64,000 nucleotides of DNA. Origin: Streptomyces sp. A0958 (GTDB lineage Bacteria > Actinomycetota > Actinomycetes > Streptomycetales > Streptomycetaceae). Below, piece by piece: positions 33,701 to 41,576 of this stretch. The position numbers and the translations under genes are program-made. Below the pieces are notes generated by a model, which made no database searches, was not told the origin of the DNA, and was given only the letters and a program-made list of their open reading frames with translations. The stretch lies in assembly GCF_004795035.1 (NCBI RefSeq), contig NZ_SSBK01000001.1, positions 186,001 to 250,000 of the forward strand, given 5' to 3'. The stretch's first letter is position 1; each line of letters starts with the position of its first letter.

Positions 33701-34005
33701 CGGCGGCCGGGCCCGTCGAGGGCCGGGCTCCCGCGCCCGACGGCCGCGCGCAGGCGGTGCAACGGGCCGTGGCCGAAGCGGGGTTGACCGGGGTCCCGGT
33801 GCGCATCGTCCAGAAGAAGCCCAGCACCGGCCCCACCCCAACCGCCCCAACCGCCCCCACACCCGCCCCCCGCCCGGACGAGGCCGCCGGGGTGGACGTC
33901 GAGGAGCTGGCCCGGCGCCTGATCGACCCGGTCAGCAGGCTGCTCCGGGCGGACCTGCGCCGAGGCAGAGAACGTTCCGGACGCCCGTACGACGGCCGCC
34001 GCTGA
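30724..34005 (+). CDS. 1093-aa Pro/Ala-rich eCIS protein with VQR motifs, candidate tape measure or cargo scaffold
   Basis: It starts at a GTG 4 bp after the 52-aa gene. Two ends look conserved: the N-terminus (EFRDWFRRRPTVAAPG, then VARSSIGVSDGLRFRSRLASW) and the C-terminus (GVDVEELARRLIDPVSRLLRADLRRGRERSGRP). The roughly 850 residues between are low-complexity Pro/Ala/Gly sequence. They carry at least eight VQR triplets (LPVVQRQ three times, PAVQRAA twice, AVQRS, PVQRL, AVQRA) and simple repeats (GA, SA, RPGTAA). No catalytic motif is seen. Gene order (after tube and small chaperone-like genes) is where a tape measure would sit. The disorder is also compatible with cargo tethering. Confidence 0.8.
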   Translation: MEFRDWFRRRPTVAAPGAATAEDGVRPDPDPGPEPVAGPAADWDGGWRRVAPPAVTVARSSIGVSDGLRFRSRLASWQNVAYGGELGHAVLPSAPVGLIHGVARPGTPRSASPGAAPLLLRATGAPEEPVAPSAPGAPVAERRPHTTRPRTGRGPADRQPGANGPSDRAGTDAGSGSTRTPARTGRDARTGRDAAGAGARSGSGPSGAGAGAGAGAGAGAGASAGSGRDMAGGGASAGSGRVIAAVPGSASSAGPATRTSGDSGPAASAPVQARPAPVRARRTAPPLIVARRPMTALRNLSAVASTGVPAPVTPAGTPAPGTPAASPASGAPTGAAETAAPGRRPTERPPVRPALGEPLRERSPEAGPSTPSVQDGAALSGPALPVVQRQADASAPVAPTEAPAAPGPRPTERPPVVAPERFAGPPPAPAVRPAPGEPLRERSPEAGPSTPSARGGAALSGPALPVVQRQADASAPVAPTEAHAAPGPRSTDRAEHGERPPTAPPVRPALGKPLRELPAQAAPFTLPTRDGATDPALPVVQRQTPETAAAPTAAPAPQRAHRPQPGQAPAGHQDRDRQPAERPRPAPDAPRGGTPGPTPVQPAPASPLRAPATGPGSQARTRGGLGTPLSALPPTAGTANDAPLLGDPRPARPGTAARSGTAARSGTARPGTAARPGTAARPGTAARPGTAAPQSAAASPAPPATPPAMPLRAPAHGPAPASPAAQPASAQPPAVQRAAEDAGTAPVRIRRIATRGAPRSGPAPVAVQRSRALLAGRTLSVRTGAAEGFTAPESAAATRPVVPATWRRDTPRPQERHDAQGAETTPAAAPAHAAPAAQAAPAQAAPAHAAPAARAPQAAPAARAQAAPAVQRAAVDPIAPPRPHAPLPTRTAPRGHAPGAGTTPSGAPQPPSRGTQSASASASASASASAPVPVVRPHPPGSPRPGGAAVPVQRLAMPVVAETGAPVAGPVPEGDALPGVPQALAVRVPRPAPAAGPVEGRAPAPDGRAQAVQRAVAEAGLTGVPVRIVQKKPSTGPTPTAPTAPTPAPRPDEAAGVDVEELARRLIDPVSRLLRADLRRGRERSGRPYDGRR
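31341..31388. repeat. 6-bp tandem repeat (GGTGCG) in Pro/Ala-rich gene
   Basis: GGTGCG repeated about six times, fading into GGCGCG, encodes alternating Gly-Ala. The in-frame 6-bp period means slippage would change length without a frameshift. Confidence 0.75.
31790..32190. repeat. Two near-identical 160-bp direct repeats with 240-bp period
   Basis: 31790-31949 and 32030-32189 are almost the same at DNA level, from GTGAGCCCCTGCGTGAACGG through GACAGAGGCCC. They encode two copies of PLRERSPEAGPSTPS...ALPVVQRQADASAPV. A third, diverged copy (about 32250-32370) encodes PLRELPAQAAPFTLP...PVVQRQ. Confidence 0.85.
32680..32805. repeat. 15-18 bp tandem repeats encoding (A)RPGTAA
   Basis: Units of the form CCGGGACCGCCGCACGAT and then CAGGGACCGCCGCGCGGC repeat about seven times in frame, giving RPGTAARSGTAA-type peptide repeats. 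Confidence 0.75.
33470..33520. repeat. 6-bp tandem repeat (TCCGCA/TCCGCG)
   Basis: About seven hexamers encode a Ser-Ala run within the Pro/Ala-rich eCIS protein. Confidence 0.75.
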
Positions 34006-34021
34006 AAAGGGAAAGCAGCAG

Positions 34022-34447
34022 ATGACGGACAACATCTTCGCGACGAGCGTGTTCTTCACGCTCGCCATCGGGGGAAGCGACCTCGGGCAGTTCCACACGT
34101 GCTCGGGGCTGGGCGCCGAGGTGGAGCTGGAGCAGTACGCCGAGGGCGGCAACAACGGGTTCACCTGGCAGCTGCCGGGGCGGATCACCTGGACCAACAT
34201 CACGCTGACCCGCCCGGTCACCGCCGACACGTTGAAGATCGCGCGCTGGCTGACCGAGACGACCCAGCGGGTCGAGCGCAAGGACGGCGAGATCGTCGCG
34301 CTCCGCCCTAACCTCACCCGGATCGTCAGCTGGCAGATCCAGGGCATCGTGCCGGTGCGCTGGCAGGGTCCCTCATTCGACCCGTCCAGCTCCCAGCCGG
34401 CGGTCGAGACCCTGGAGATCGCGCACGAGGGCCTGGTGCCGTCCTGA
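34022..34447 (+). CDS. Second tube-like protein (tube initiator/baseplate-proximal)
   Basis: 141 aa. FATSVFFTLAIGGSDLGQFHTCSGLGAEVELEQYAEGG followed by NGFTWQLPGRITWTNITLTRPV is the gp19-like tube fold again but diverged from the 29633 tube. The tail end is VRWQGPSFDPSSSQPAVETLEIAHEGLVPS. In PVC and Afp the second tube paralogue forms the ring joining tube to spike. It lies directly before the LysM adaptor, which supports that role. Confidence 0.93.
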   Translation: MTDNIFATSVFFTLAIGGSDLGQFHTCSGLGAEVELEQYAEGGNNGFTWQLPGRITWTNITLTRPVTADTLKIARWLTETTQRVERKDGEIVALRPNLTRIVSWQIQGIVPVRWQGPSFDPSSSQPAVETLEIAHEGLVPS

Positions 34448-34493
34448 TGAGCCGGCCGCACCACCACCGACACGAGCAGGAAGGAGGAACCCC

Positions 34494-35231
34494 ATGCCAG
34501 CCGCTGCCCGCACGAGCCGTGCACGCGCCCAGCTGACCATCATGGAGCCGCCGGCGGACGTCGGCGCCAAACCGGCCGGCACCCTCGCCCAGCTCACGCT
34601 GCAGTTCAACCCGGCGACGCTCTCCCTGACCAAGACCACCGAGTGGCGGCGCACCCCGTCCCGGACGGCCGGCGAGTCCGCGCTGCCGGAATTCGTGGGC
34701 AGCGGGCCCCGGTCGCTGTCCCTGGACGTCTTCCTGGACGCCACCGCCACCCACGACAACTCCGTGGAGAAGGCCGTGGAACAGCTGATGACGGCCTGCG
34801 TGCCCACGCCGAGCAGCCTGGGCCGCAAGAAGCCGTCGAGCCCCTGGGTGCGCTTCGACTGGGGGACGTCCAGGACGACGTCGTTCGACGGGGTGCTGTC
34901 CAGCCTCTCCGTGGCGTACACGCTGTTCGACGTGGACGGGAAGCCGCTGCGCGCCACCTGCTCCCTGTCCATCGAGGAGGCGAGCGTCGACCCGGCGGGC
35001 CAGAACCCGACGTCCGGCTCGCGGGAGGCACGCCGTACGCACGTCGTCGTCGCCGGGGACAGCCTGCCGCTGCTCGCCTGGCGCGAATACGGGGACGCCA
35101 CCGCCTGGCGCACGATCGCCGAGGCCAACGACATCGACGACCCCATGCAGCTGGCCCCGGGCACGGAACTCCTCGTGCCCGCACTGGAGGACCGCGCGGC
35201 GGAAGATCGTGCTCCGGAGGGCGTCCGGTGA
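34494..35231 (+). CDS. LysM-containing tube/spike adaptor (Pvc7-like)
   Basis: 245 aa with AAGGAGG upstream. The N-terminal about 170 residues are the CIS tube/adaptor domain (LTLQFNPATLSLTKTTEWRRTPSR, PRSLSLDVFLDAT, VRFDWG). The last about 60 residues form one LysM module (HVVVAGDSLPLLAWREYGDATAWRTIAEAN, PGTELLVPAL). In eCIS and T4-like tails this LysM protein locks the spike to the tube; peptidoglycan binding is not implied. It overlaps the spike gene by 4 bp. Confidence 0.94.
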   Translation: MPAAARTSRARAQLTIMEPPADVGAKPAGTLAQLTLQFNPATLSLTKTTEWRRTPSRTAGESALPEFVGSGPRSLSLDVFLDATATHDNSVEKAVEQLMTACVPTPSSLGRKKPSSPWVRFDWGTSRTTSFDGVLSSLSVAYTLFDVDGKPLRATCSLSIEEASVDPAGQNPTSGSREARRTHVVVAGDSLPLLAWREYGDATAWRTIAEANDIDDPMQLAPGTELLVPALEDRAAEDRAPEGVR

Positions 35232-36997
35232 CCGGGCCCGCCCGTTCCTTCGCCGCCGACCCGATCGTGGAGGCGCCCGGGGAGCTGCCCCAGGCCTGGG
35301 CGGCCCAGCTGGTGCGTTGCGAGGTCGACGAGAACGTCGGCCTCCCCGACACCGCCGTCCTGACCTACCGCGACCCGTACCACACGCTGCTCACCGCCAC
35401 CGGGATCACCATCGGCACCCCCCTGAAGATCTCCGTGGTCACCGTCCAGGAGCAGGCGCGCGAGCGGCTGTTCACCGGTGAGGTCACCGCCCTCGAACTC
35501 GACAGCGACACCACCGGCTCCTTCACCGTCGTCCGGGCCTTCTCCAAGGCCCACCGGCTGCGGCGCGGGCGCAAGGTGGTGGCCTTCCGCAACATGAAGG
35601 CCGCCGACATCGTCCGCAAGGTCGCCACCGATGCCGGGCTCGCCTGCGGGAAGGTCGAGGCGGCCCCCGTCATGTACAAGCAGCTCACCCAGCCGAACGT
35701 CTCGGACTGGGACTTCCTCCAGTACCTCGCGGGCGAGTGCGGCGCGCACGTACGGGTGGACGAGAACGGCGTGCTGCAGTTCGTGAAGCCGAAGCCCGCC
35801 GCCTCGGCGCCCTCGCCGTCGACCTCCGCCACCCGGCACCCGATGGTGCTGGAGTACGGGCGCAACCTGCTGGCGCTGCGGGCCGTGCTGACCGGCGCGG
35901 ACGGGGCGGACAGCGTGGAGGTGCGCGGCTGGGACGTGGAGACCAAGACCCGGCTGGTGGCGCGCGAGCAGTCCGTCCGCTCCACCACGGTCGTCCCGGG
36001 CGCGAGCCCGTCCGCTGCCGCCGGGGCGTTCGGGCCGAACGCCCGGATGACGGTCGCCGACACCCCGTACCGCACCCAGGCCGAGGCCGGCGCGGTCGCC
36101 GGTGCGGTGGCCGCACGGGTCTCCTCCGGCTTCGGGGAGATCGAGGCGGTCGCCGAGGGCAACCCCCGCCTCCGGGCCGGCGAACCGGTCGCCCTCGGCA
36201 ACGTCGGCCCCGCCTTCGCCGGCCGCTACACCGCGACGGCCGCCCACCACGTCCTCGACCCGCACGGCGGCTACCGCACGACCGTCCTGGTCAGCACCGC
36301 CCCCGACCGCTCCCTCTCCGGGCTCACCGGCGGCGGCGCAACCCCGCCGGGCCCCCGTATGCCGGGCCTGGCGATCGGCGTGGTCACCGACATCCGCGAG
36401 GGCCGGGGCAACGGCGAACGCGGCTCGGTGCGGCTGAAGTTCCCCTGGCTGGACGACACGTACGTCACCGACTGGGTCCGTACGGTGCAGTGGGGCGGCC
36501 AGGGCGGCGGCGGGGTGTTCAGCCCCGAGGTCAACGACGAGGTGCTGGTCGGCTTCGAACAGGGCCTGCTGGACAGCCCGTACGTGCTGGGCGGCCTCTA
36601 CAACGGCGTCGACAAGCCGTCGCCGCACGACGTACCGCTGGTCGACCCGACCAGCGGGAAGGTCAACCGCCGCTCACTGGTGTCCCGTTCGGGCAACCGG
36701 ATCGAACTCCTCGACGCCCCGCGCGGCCCGTCCGGCGTGCGGCTGGCCACCGGCGACGAGCAGCTGGAGGTCACCTTGGACGAGCGGCGGGGTGAGATCG
36801 CGCTGAAGGTGTACGCCCGAGGCACCTCCCGGGTGCTCAGCTCCCTGTCCCTCGGCCGGTCCGGGATCACGCTCGACGCGGGCATGGGCGATGTCCACGT
36901 GAAGGGGGCGTCGGTGACCGTCAACGGCAAGACCGGAGTCACCGTGGACGGCGGCCTGCTCGCCGTCCTGAAGGCCGCGCTCATCCGCATCAACTGA
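35228..36997 (+). CDS. VgrG-like baseplate spike protein (Pvc8-like)
   Basis: 589 aa from the GTG overlapping the LysM stop. Residues about 10-340 resemble phage late control D/gp27 (FTGEVTALELDSD, MKAADIVRKVATDAGL, VSDWDFLQYLAGECGAHVRVDENG). Residues about 375-460 are the gp5 OB-fold (IGVVTDIREGRGNGERGSVRLKFPWLDD, VFSPEVNDEVLVGFEQG). A short beta-helical tail follows (SVTVNGKTGVTVDGGLL). A trimer would form the central spike that carries the PAAR tip encoded next. Confidence 0.95.
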   Translation: MTGPARSFAADPIVEAPGELPQAWAAQLVRCEVDENVGLPDTAVLTYRDPYHTLLTATGITIGTPLKISVVTVQEQARERLFTGEVTALELDSDTTGSFTVVRAFSKAHRLRRGRKVVAFRNMKAADIVRKVATDAGLACGKVEAAPVMYKQLTQPNVSDWDFLQYLAGECGAHVRVDENGVLQFVKPKPAASAPSPSTSATRHPMVLEYGRNLLALRAVLTGADGADSVEVRGWDVETKTRLVAREQSVRSTTVVPGASPSAAAGAFGPNARMTVADTPYRTQAEAGAVAGAVAARVSSGFGEIEAVAEGNPRLRAGEPVALGNVGPAFAGRYTATAAHHVLDPHGGYRTTVLVSTAPDRSLSGLTGGGATPPGPRMPGLAIGVVTDIREGRGNGERGSVRLKFPWLDDTYVTDWVRTVQWGGQGGGGVFSPEVNDEVLVGFEQGLLDSPYVLGGLYNGVDKPSPHDVPLVDPTSGKVNRRSLVSRSGNRIELLDAPRGPSGVRLATGDEQLEVTLDERRGEIALKVYARGTSRVLSSLSLGRSGITLDAGMGDVHVKGASVTVNGKTGVTVDGGLLAVLKAALIRIN

Positions 36998-37045
36998 CTT
37001 CCGAACCGAGCAGTCCCAGCAGCCCCGACAAGGAGAACAGCAGCC

Positions 37046-37363
37046 ATGCCCCCCGCAGCCCGTACGGGCGACCCCACCGTCCACGGAGGCGTCATCGGCA
37101 CCCCGCCGCCGGGTGCGGTGGCCGTCGCCACCGTGCTGATCGGCGGCAAACCGGCCGCCGTCACCGGAAGCCTCCACGTGTGCGTCGTCCCCCCGCACGC
37201 CCTGCTCGGCCCGGGGAACGTCGTCATGCCGAACCCGGCCGCCCTGGTCGGTGGCGCGGTACTGATCGGAGGGCTGCCGGCCGCCCGCATGGGCGACACG
37301 ACGAGCTGCGGCGCCAAGATCGTCGCCGGGGCGCCCAACGTCCTGATCGGAGGCCCGATATGA
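37046..37363 (+). CDS. PAAR-domain spike tip protein
   Basis: 105 aa with AAGGAG upstream. The PAAR repeats are clear: ARTGDPTVHGGVIGTPPPGAV, TVLIGGKPAAVTGSLHVC, MPNPAALVGGAVLIGGLPAARMGDTTSCGAKIVAGAPNVLIGG. His and Cys residues suit metal binding at the needle tip. It has no toxin extension, unlike evolved T6SS PAAR proteins. It overlaps the gp25 gene by 4 bp. Confidence 0.96.
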   Translation: MPPAARTGDPTVHGGVIGTPPPGAVAVATVLIGGKPAAVTGSLHVCVVPPHALLGPGNVVMPNPAALVGGAVLIGGLPAARMGDTTSCGAKIVAGAPNVLIGGPI

Positions 37364-37785
37364 GCGAGGGCGGATTCATCGGCCGCGGCTGGGGTTTCCC
37401 GCTGCGGGTCGGCGCCACGGGCGGCATCGGCATGGTCGAGCGCGAGCAGGAGATCGAGGAGGCCATCGGCCTGGTGCTCGGCACCGCACCCGGGGAGCGG
37501 CCGATGCGCCCCGAGTTCGGCTGCGGCATCCACGACTACGTCTTCGCGCCCGGAGACGGCGCAACGGCCGGGCGCATCGCCCACGAGGTGCGGGTGTCGC
37601 TGGAGCGGTGGGAGCCGCGCATCGACGTACGGGACGTGGTCGTCGCCTTCGACACCGTCGAGGAGGGCACCCTCTACATCGACGTGCACTACACCGTGCG
37701 GTCCACCAACGACCTGCGCAACCTCGTCTTCCCCTTCTACACGATCCCGTCCTCCGGCGATTCCGCGGAAGCGGGGGCCCGCTGA
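37360..37785 (+). CDS. gp25/GPW-like baseplate protein
   Basis: 141 aa. VEREQEIEEAIGLVLGTAPGERPMRPEFGCGIHDYVFAP is the gp25/lysozyme-like baseplate wedge signature (the PxFGCG turn included), followed by RVSLERWEPRIDVRDV. This protein nucleates sheath assembly at the baseplate. Its stop overlaps the gpJ start by one base (TGATG). Confidence 0.96.
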   Translation: MSEGGFIGRGWGFPLRVGATGGIGMVEREQEIEEAIGLVLGTAPGERPMRPEFGCGIHDYVFAPGDGATAGRIAHEVRVSLERWEPRIDVRDVVVAFDTVEEGTLYIDVHYTVRSTNDLRNLVFPFYTIPSSGDSAEAGAR

Positions 37786-39746
37786 TGTCCCTGCCCCCGC
37801 CCAACCTGGACGACCGGCGCTTCCAACAACTCGTGGACGAGGCCAAGCGGTACGTCCAGCAGCGGACCCCCGAGTGGACCGACCACAACGTGTCGGACCC
37901 GGGCGTCACGCTGATCGAGACGTTCGCGTACATGGTCGACCAGCTGCTGTACCGGCTGAACCGGGTGCCCGACCGGAACTACTTCGCCTTCCTCGACCTG
38001 CTGGGCGTGCAGCTGTTCCCGCCGACGGCCGCCCGTGCCGACGTCGACTTCTGGCTGTCCGCACCCCAGCCGGACACCGTGCGGCTCCCGGCCGGTACGG
38101 AGGTCGCCACCGCGCGCGGCGAGACGGAGGAGGCGGTGGTCTTCTCGACCGACGAGGACCTGGCGATCGTGCCGAGTTCACTGATCCGCCTGGTCACCGT
38201 CCCGGCCTCCGGTGACCAGACGGACCGCACCGCGCCGCTCGGCGAGGGCAAGGACATCCCCTGCTTCCAGCCCCGGCCCGAGCCCGGTGACGCCCTGCTG
38301 TTCGGGCTGCCCACCGCCGTTCCCCGGTGCATCGTCGCCGTACGGCTGGACAGCCGGGTGGAGGGCGTGGGCGTCGACCCCCGGCAGCCTCCGCTGGTGT
38401 GGGAGGCGTGGGACGGCGCCCGCTGGGTGCCGTGCACGACCGGCACCGACTCCACGGGCGGGCTCAACAAGCCCGGCGAGATCACCGTGTTCGTGCCCGC
38501 CGGGCACACCGCGTCCGTCACGGCCGGCACCCGGGCCGGATGGCTGCGCTGCCGGGTCACCGAGCCCGCACCCGGCCAGCCCTTCTACGCGGAGTCCCCG
38601 ACGATCCGGGAGGCCGAGGTCTTCACCGTCGGCGGCACGGTCGGCGTCGAGCACGCGGAGACCGTCCTCGACGTACCGCTCGGCACCTCCGAGGGGGTCG
38701 CGGGCCAGACGTTCTCCGTACCCCGGACACCGGTCCTGCGCGACGGGGAGCCACCGCTCGTCCAGGTGTCGTCGGACGGGGGCTGGCAGACCTGGACACC
38801 CGTGGAGCACTTCGGCGCCTCGTCCCCGGACGACCGGCACGTACGGATCGACGCCGCCACCGGCCGGTTCGCCTTCCCGCCGGAGGTGCGCGAGGCGGAC
38901 GGCACGATGCGGGCCTACGGGGCGGTGCCCCCGAAGGGCGCCCAGCTCCGCGTCGCCCGCTACCGCACGGGCGGCGGGGCCGCCGGGAACGTGGCACGCG
39001 GCGCCATCCGCGTCCTGCGCAGCTCCGTCCCGTACGTCGCCGGGGTCGACAACCGCGAGGCGGCGCGCGGCGGCGTCGACGGCGAGAGCGTCGAGAACGC
39101 GAAGGTGCGCGCGCCGCACATCCTGCGGGTCCAGGAGCGGGCGGTCACGGCCGAGGACCACGAGGTCATCGCCCGGGAGGCCGCCCCCTCGCTGCGCAGG
39201 GTCCGCTGCCTGCCCGCCGTCGCGGGCGAGGGCGGTGCGGTACGGGTCCTGGTGGTGCCCGACGCGGTCCCCGACGAGGGCGGCCGGCTGCGGTTCGAGC
39301 AGCTGATCCCGCCGGACTCGGTGCTCGCGGCGGTGGCCGGCCGGCTCGACGAACGACGCCTCGTCGGCACCCGCCTGATCGTGGAACCGCCCGCCTACCA
39401 GGGCGTCACCGTGGTCGCCGGACTGGTGGCGGACGAGGGCGACGTGGACCGGGTCCGGGCCGACGCGCTCGACGCGCTGTTCCGCCACATCGACCCGCTG
39501 CGCGGCGGCGCGGACGGCAACGGCTGGCCCTTCGGCAGACCCGTGCAGTACGGCGAGGTCTTCGCCGTACTGCAGAGCGTGCCCGGGGTGCGCCTGGTGG
39601 AGGAGGTACGCCTGTTCCCCGCCGACCCGCTCACGGGCCGCCGGGGCGCGGCCGTCGACCGGATCGACGTGGCCGCGAACGCCCTGGTCTTCTCCCACCA
39701 GCACCAGATCGCCGTCACGGCGGCGGGCCCCGGTGAGCGCCCATGA
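37785..39746 (+). CDS. Baseplate wedge protein J-like (Pvc11-like)
   Basis: 653 aa. The N-terminus DDRRFQQLVDEAKRYVQQRTPEWTDHNVSDPGVTLIETFAYMVDQLLYRLNRVPDRNYFAFLDLLGV matches eCIS baseplate J/gp6-like proteins. The central insertion is Ig-like, and the C-terminal part has the J-type AVTAEDHEVIAREAAPSLRRVRCLP and FGRPVQYGEVFAVLQSVPGV. It forms the baseplate ring with gp25 and the next gene, which it overlaps by 4 bp. Confidence 0.94.
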   Translation: MSLPPPNLDDRRFQQLVDEAKRYVQQRTPEWTDHNVSDPGVTLIETFAYMVDQLLYRLNRVPDRNYFAFLDLLGVQLFPPTAARADVDFWLSAPQPDTVRLPAGTEVATARGETEEAVVFSTDEDLAIVPSSLIRLVTVPASGDQTDRTAPLGEGKDIPCFQPRPEPGDALLFGLPTAVPRCIVAVRLDSRVEGVGVDPRQPPLVWEAWDGARWVPCTTGTDSTGGLNKPGEITVFVPAGHTASVTAGTRAGWLRCRVTEPAPGQPFYAESPTIREAEVFTVGGTVGVEHAETVLDVPLGTSEGVAGQTFSVPRTPVLRDGEPPLVQVSSDGGWQTWTPVEHFGASSPDDRHVRIDAATGRFAFPPEVREADGTMRAYGAVPPKGAQLRVARYRTGGGAAGNVARGAIRVLRSSVPYVAGVDNREAARGGVDGESVENAKVRAPHILRVQERAVTAEDHEVIAREAAPSLRRVRCLPAVAGEGGAVRVLVVPDAVPDEGGRLRFEQLIPPDSVLAAVAGRLDERRLVGTRLIVEPPAYQGVTVVAGLVADEGDVDRVRADALDALFRHIDPLRGGADGNGWPFGRPVQYGEVFAVLQSVPGVRLVEEVRLFPADPLTGRRGAAVDRIDVAANALVFSHQHQIAVTAAGPGERP

Positions 39747-40309
39747 CGAGGGCCGCGATCCCCGGACTCCCCAGCCGCTACCCGATCGGCGCGCTGCTGC
39801 CCGCCCTGTACGCGGACGACGACCTCGCCCAGCGCTTCACGGCGGGCCTCGACACGGTCCTGGCCCCCGTCCTGTCCACCCTCGACAACCTCCCCGCCTA
39901 CTTCGACCCCGTGCTGACCCCGGACGACTTCCTGCCCTGGCTGTCGTCATGGGTCGGCGCCGGCGTCGACCCGGCCTGGCCGGTGGAACTGCGCCGCGCC
40001 GCCGTCGCCCGCGCCGTCGAACTCCACCGCCGGCGCGGAACCCGCCGGGGCCTCACCGAACACCTGCGCCTCTGCTTCGGCGTGGAGGCCGACATCCAGG
40101 ACGGCGGCGGCGCGGCCTGGTCGTCCGAGCCGGGCGCCGCACTCCCTCCCGCCCTGACCGGGGAACTGCTGGTACGGGTCAGGCCCCCGGCCGGACGCAC
40201 GGTGGACGCGGCCCGCGTCCTGACCGTGGTCCGCGCCTCGTGCCCGGCCCACCTCACCTGCCGGGTGGAGATCCTGCCGGGCGCCCCGGCCGACGAGACA
40301 GGAGCCTGA
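39743..40309 (+). CDS. Tail protein I-like baseplate protein (Pvc12-like)
   Basis: 188 aa. The order YPIGALLPALYADDDLAQRFTAGLDTVLAPVLSTLDNLPAYFDPVLTPDDFLPWLSSWVG, then RRAAVARAVELHRRRGTRRGLTEHLRLCFGV, is the phage tail protein I/gp7 signature. It is short compared with Pvc12 (which is a large gp7-like protein), as is usual in actinobacterial eCIS. The next gene starts 2 bp after its stop. Confidence 0.93.
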   Translation: MTRAAIPGLPSRYPIGALLPALYADDDLAQRFTAGLDTVLAPVLSTLDNLPAYFDPVLTPDDFLPWLSSWVGAGVDPAWPVELRRAAVARAVELHRRRGTRRGLTEHLRLCFGVEADIQDGGGAAWSSEPGAALPPALTGELLVRVRPPAGRTVDAARVLTVVRASCPAHLTCRVEILPGAPADETGA

Positions 40310-40310
40310 C

Positions 40311-41546
40311 ATGACGCGCCCGTGCCCGGCCTGCGGCGCCGCGAACGACGAGAACGAGGACTTCTGCGGGAGCTGCGGTACGTACTTGGGCTGGTCGACG
40401 CGGAGCGCCCGGCCGGAGCCCTCGGAACCGGCACCGACGCCGGAACCGGAACCGGAACCGGAACCGGCGGCTACGACCCCGACGTCCGTGACCCCGCCCC
40501 CGCCCCCGACCCCGACCCCGACCCCTGCACCGGCCCTGGCCCCGGAGCCGACCTCGGGGCCGAGCACGGCCCCGGAACCGGAACCGGAACCGATGACCCC
40601 GCCCGCACCCACGACCCCGCCCACACCCACGCCCCCGGCGCCGCGCCGCGCCCCCGTACAACCGGCCGCACCCGCTCCCGCCCCCGCCCCCGCCCCCGTA
40701 CAACCGGTGCGGCCGGCACGGCCGGAGCCGAGTCCGCGACCGGAACCCGAACCGGAGCCCGCCGACGAGCCCGTGGGGGCGGTGCGGCCCGGCGTACCGA
40801 TCGCCGCACGGCCGAAGGTCAGGCCGGTGGCGGTGGACGAGGAGCCGGACGGCGAGCCGTGCCCGTCGTGCGGGACGTCCAACCGTCCGGGCCGTACGTT
40901 CTGCCGCAACTGCGCCTCCCCGCTGAAGCCGCGGGCGCAGGCCGCGCCGCTGCCCTGGTGGCGGACGCGGTGGCCGTTCAACCGCCGGGTGCGGGCGGGT
41001 TCGGGCCGGCTGCTGCGGGCGAGCCTGATCGCCCTGGTGATAGCGGGTCTCCTGGTCGCGGGCTACCTGCTGATCCCGGCCGGGCGCTACGTGTTCGAGG
41101 ACGTACGCGACAAGCGTGGCGGCACGGCACAGATCAGCCCCGAACACGTCTCCGCGAGCGCCGCCGCCCCCGGGCACCCGGCGAAGGAGGCCATAGACAC
41201 GGTGACGAACACCTACTGGGGCGCGGAGCAGGTCGGCGACTCGCTGACCGCCGTGTTCGACGAGCCGTTCCGGCTGGTCGGTGTCACCGTCTACACCGGG
41301 GTGTCGAAGAAGCCCGAGGTCTTCAAGACGGGCGCGAGGCCGGTCAAGGCCGACCTGATCATCAAGTCGAAGGACGGCACGATCCACGAGGAGGCCATGC
41401 CCCTCGGGGACCGGCCCGGCAAGCAGACGCTGCGGACCGGCATCAGCGACGTCGTCTCGATCGAGTTCGTCGTGCGGGAGGCGGCCGGGCTGGAGGGCGG
41501 AGGCCCGATCGCCCTGGGGGAGATCGAGTACTTCAAGCGCACATGA
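40311..41546 (+). CDS. Zinc-ribbon, membrane-anchored protein with C-terminal discoidin-like domain (end of eCIS operon)
   Basis: 411 aa. Two zinc ribbons are visible: CPACGAANDENEDFCGSCG at residues 4-23 and CPSCGTSNRPGRTFCRNC at about 183-200. They are separated by about 120 residues of Pro/Glu/Thr repeats. One membrane helix follows at about 240-262 (LIALVIAGLLVAGYLLI). The outside domain ISPEHVSASAAAPGHPAKEAIDTVTNTYWG resembles F5/8 type C (discoidin)/NADase-type sugar-binding modules. The topology would place the ribbons in the cytoplasm, possibly docking the particle to the membrane. A membrane protein of comparable layout (CisA) has been described in the S. coelicolor system as I recall; identity is not tested here. 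Confidence 0.82.
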   Translation: MTRPCPACGAANDENEDFCGSCGTYLGWSTRSARPEPSEPAPTPEPEPEPEPAATTPTSVTPPPPPTPTPTPAPALAPEPTSGPSTAPEPEPEPMTPPAPTTPPTPTPPAPRRAPVQPAAPAPAPAPAPVQPVRPARPEPSPRPEPEPEPADEPVGAVRPGVPIAARPKVRPVAVDEEPDGEPCPSCGTSNRPGRTFCRNCASPLKPRAQAAPLPWWRTRWPFNRRVRAGSGRLLRASLIALVIAGLLVAGYLLIPAGRYVFEDVRDKRGGTAQISPEHVSASAAAPGHPAKEAIDTVTNTYWGAEQVGDSLTAVFDEPFRLVGVTVYTGVSKKPEVFKTGARPVKADLIIKSKDGTIHEEAMPLGDRPGKQTLRTGISDVVSIEFVVREAAGLEGGGPIALGEIEYFKRT

Positions 41547-41576
41547 GGGTGACGCCGTCCTCCCGCGCCGCCGGCC

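Noticed and set aside
30456-34524. Several long minus-strand frames opposite the Pro/Ala-rich gene
   Set aside because: They are low-complexity shadows caused by G+C bias at the third position of the plus-strand gene, with no domain content.
35030-35231. LysM domain as evidence of a cell-wall hydrolase
   Set aside because: The N-terminal tube-adaptor domain and the gene position identify a spike adaptor; LysM there is structural.
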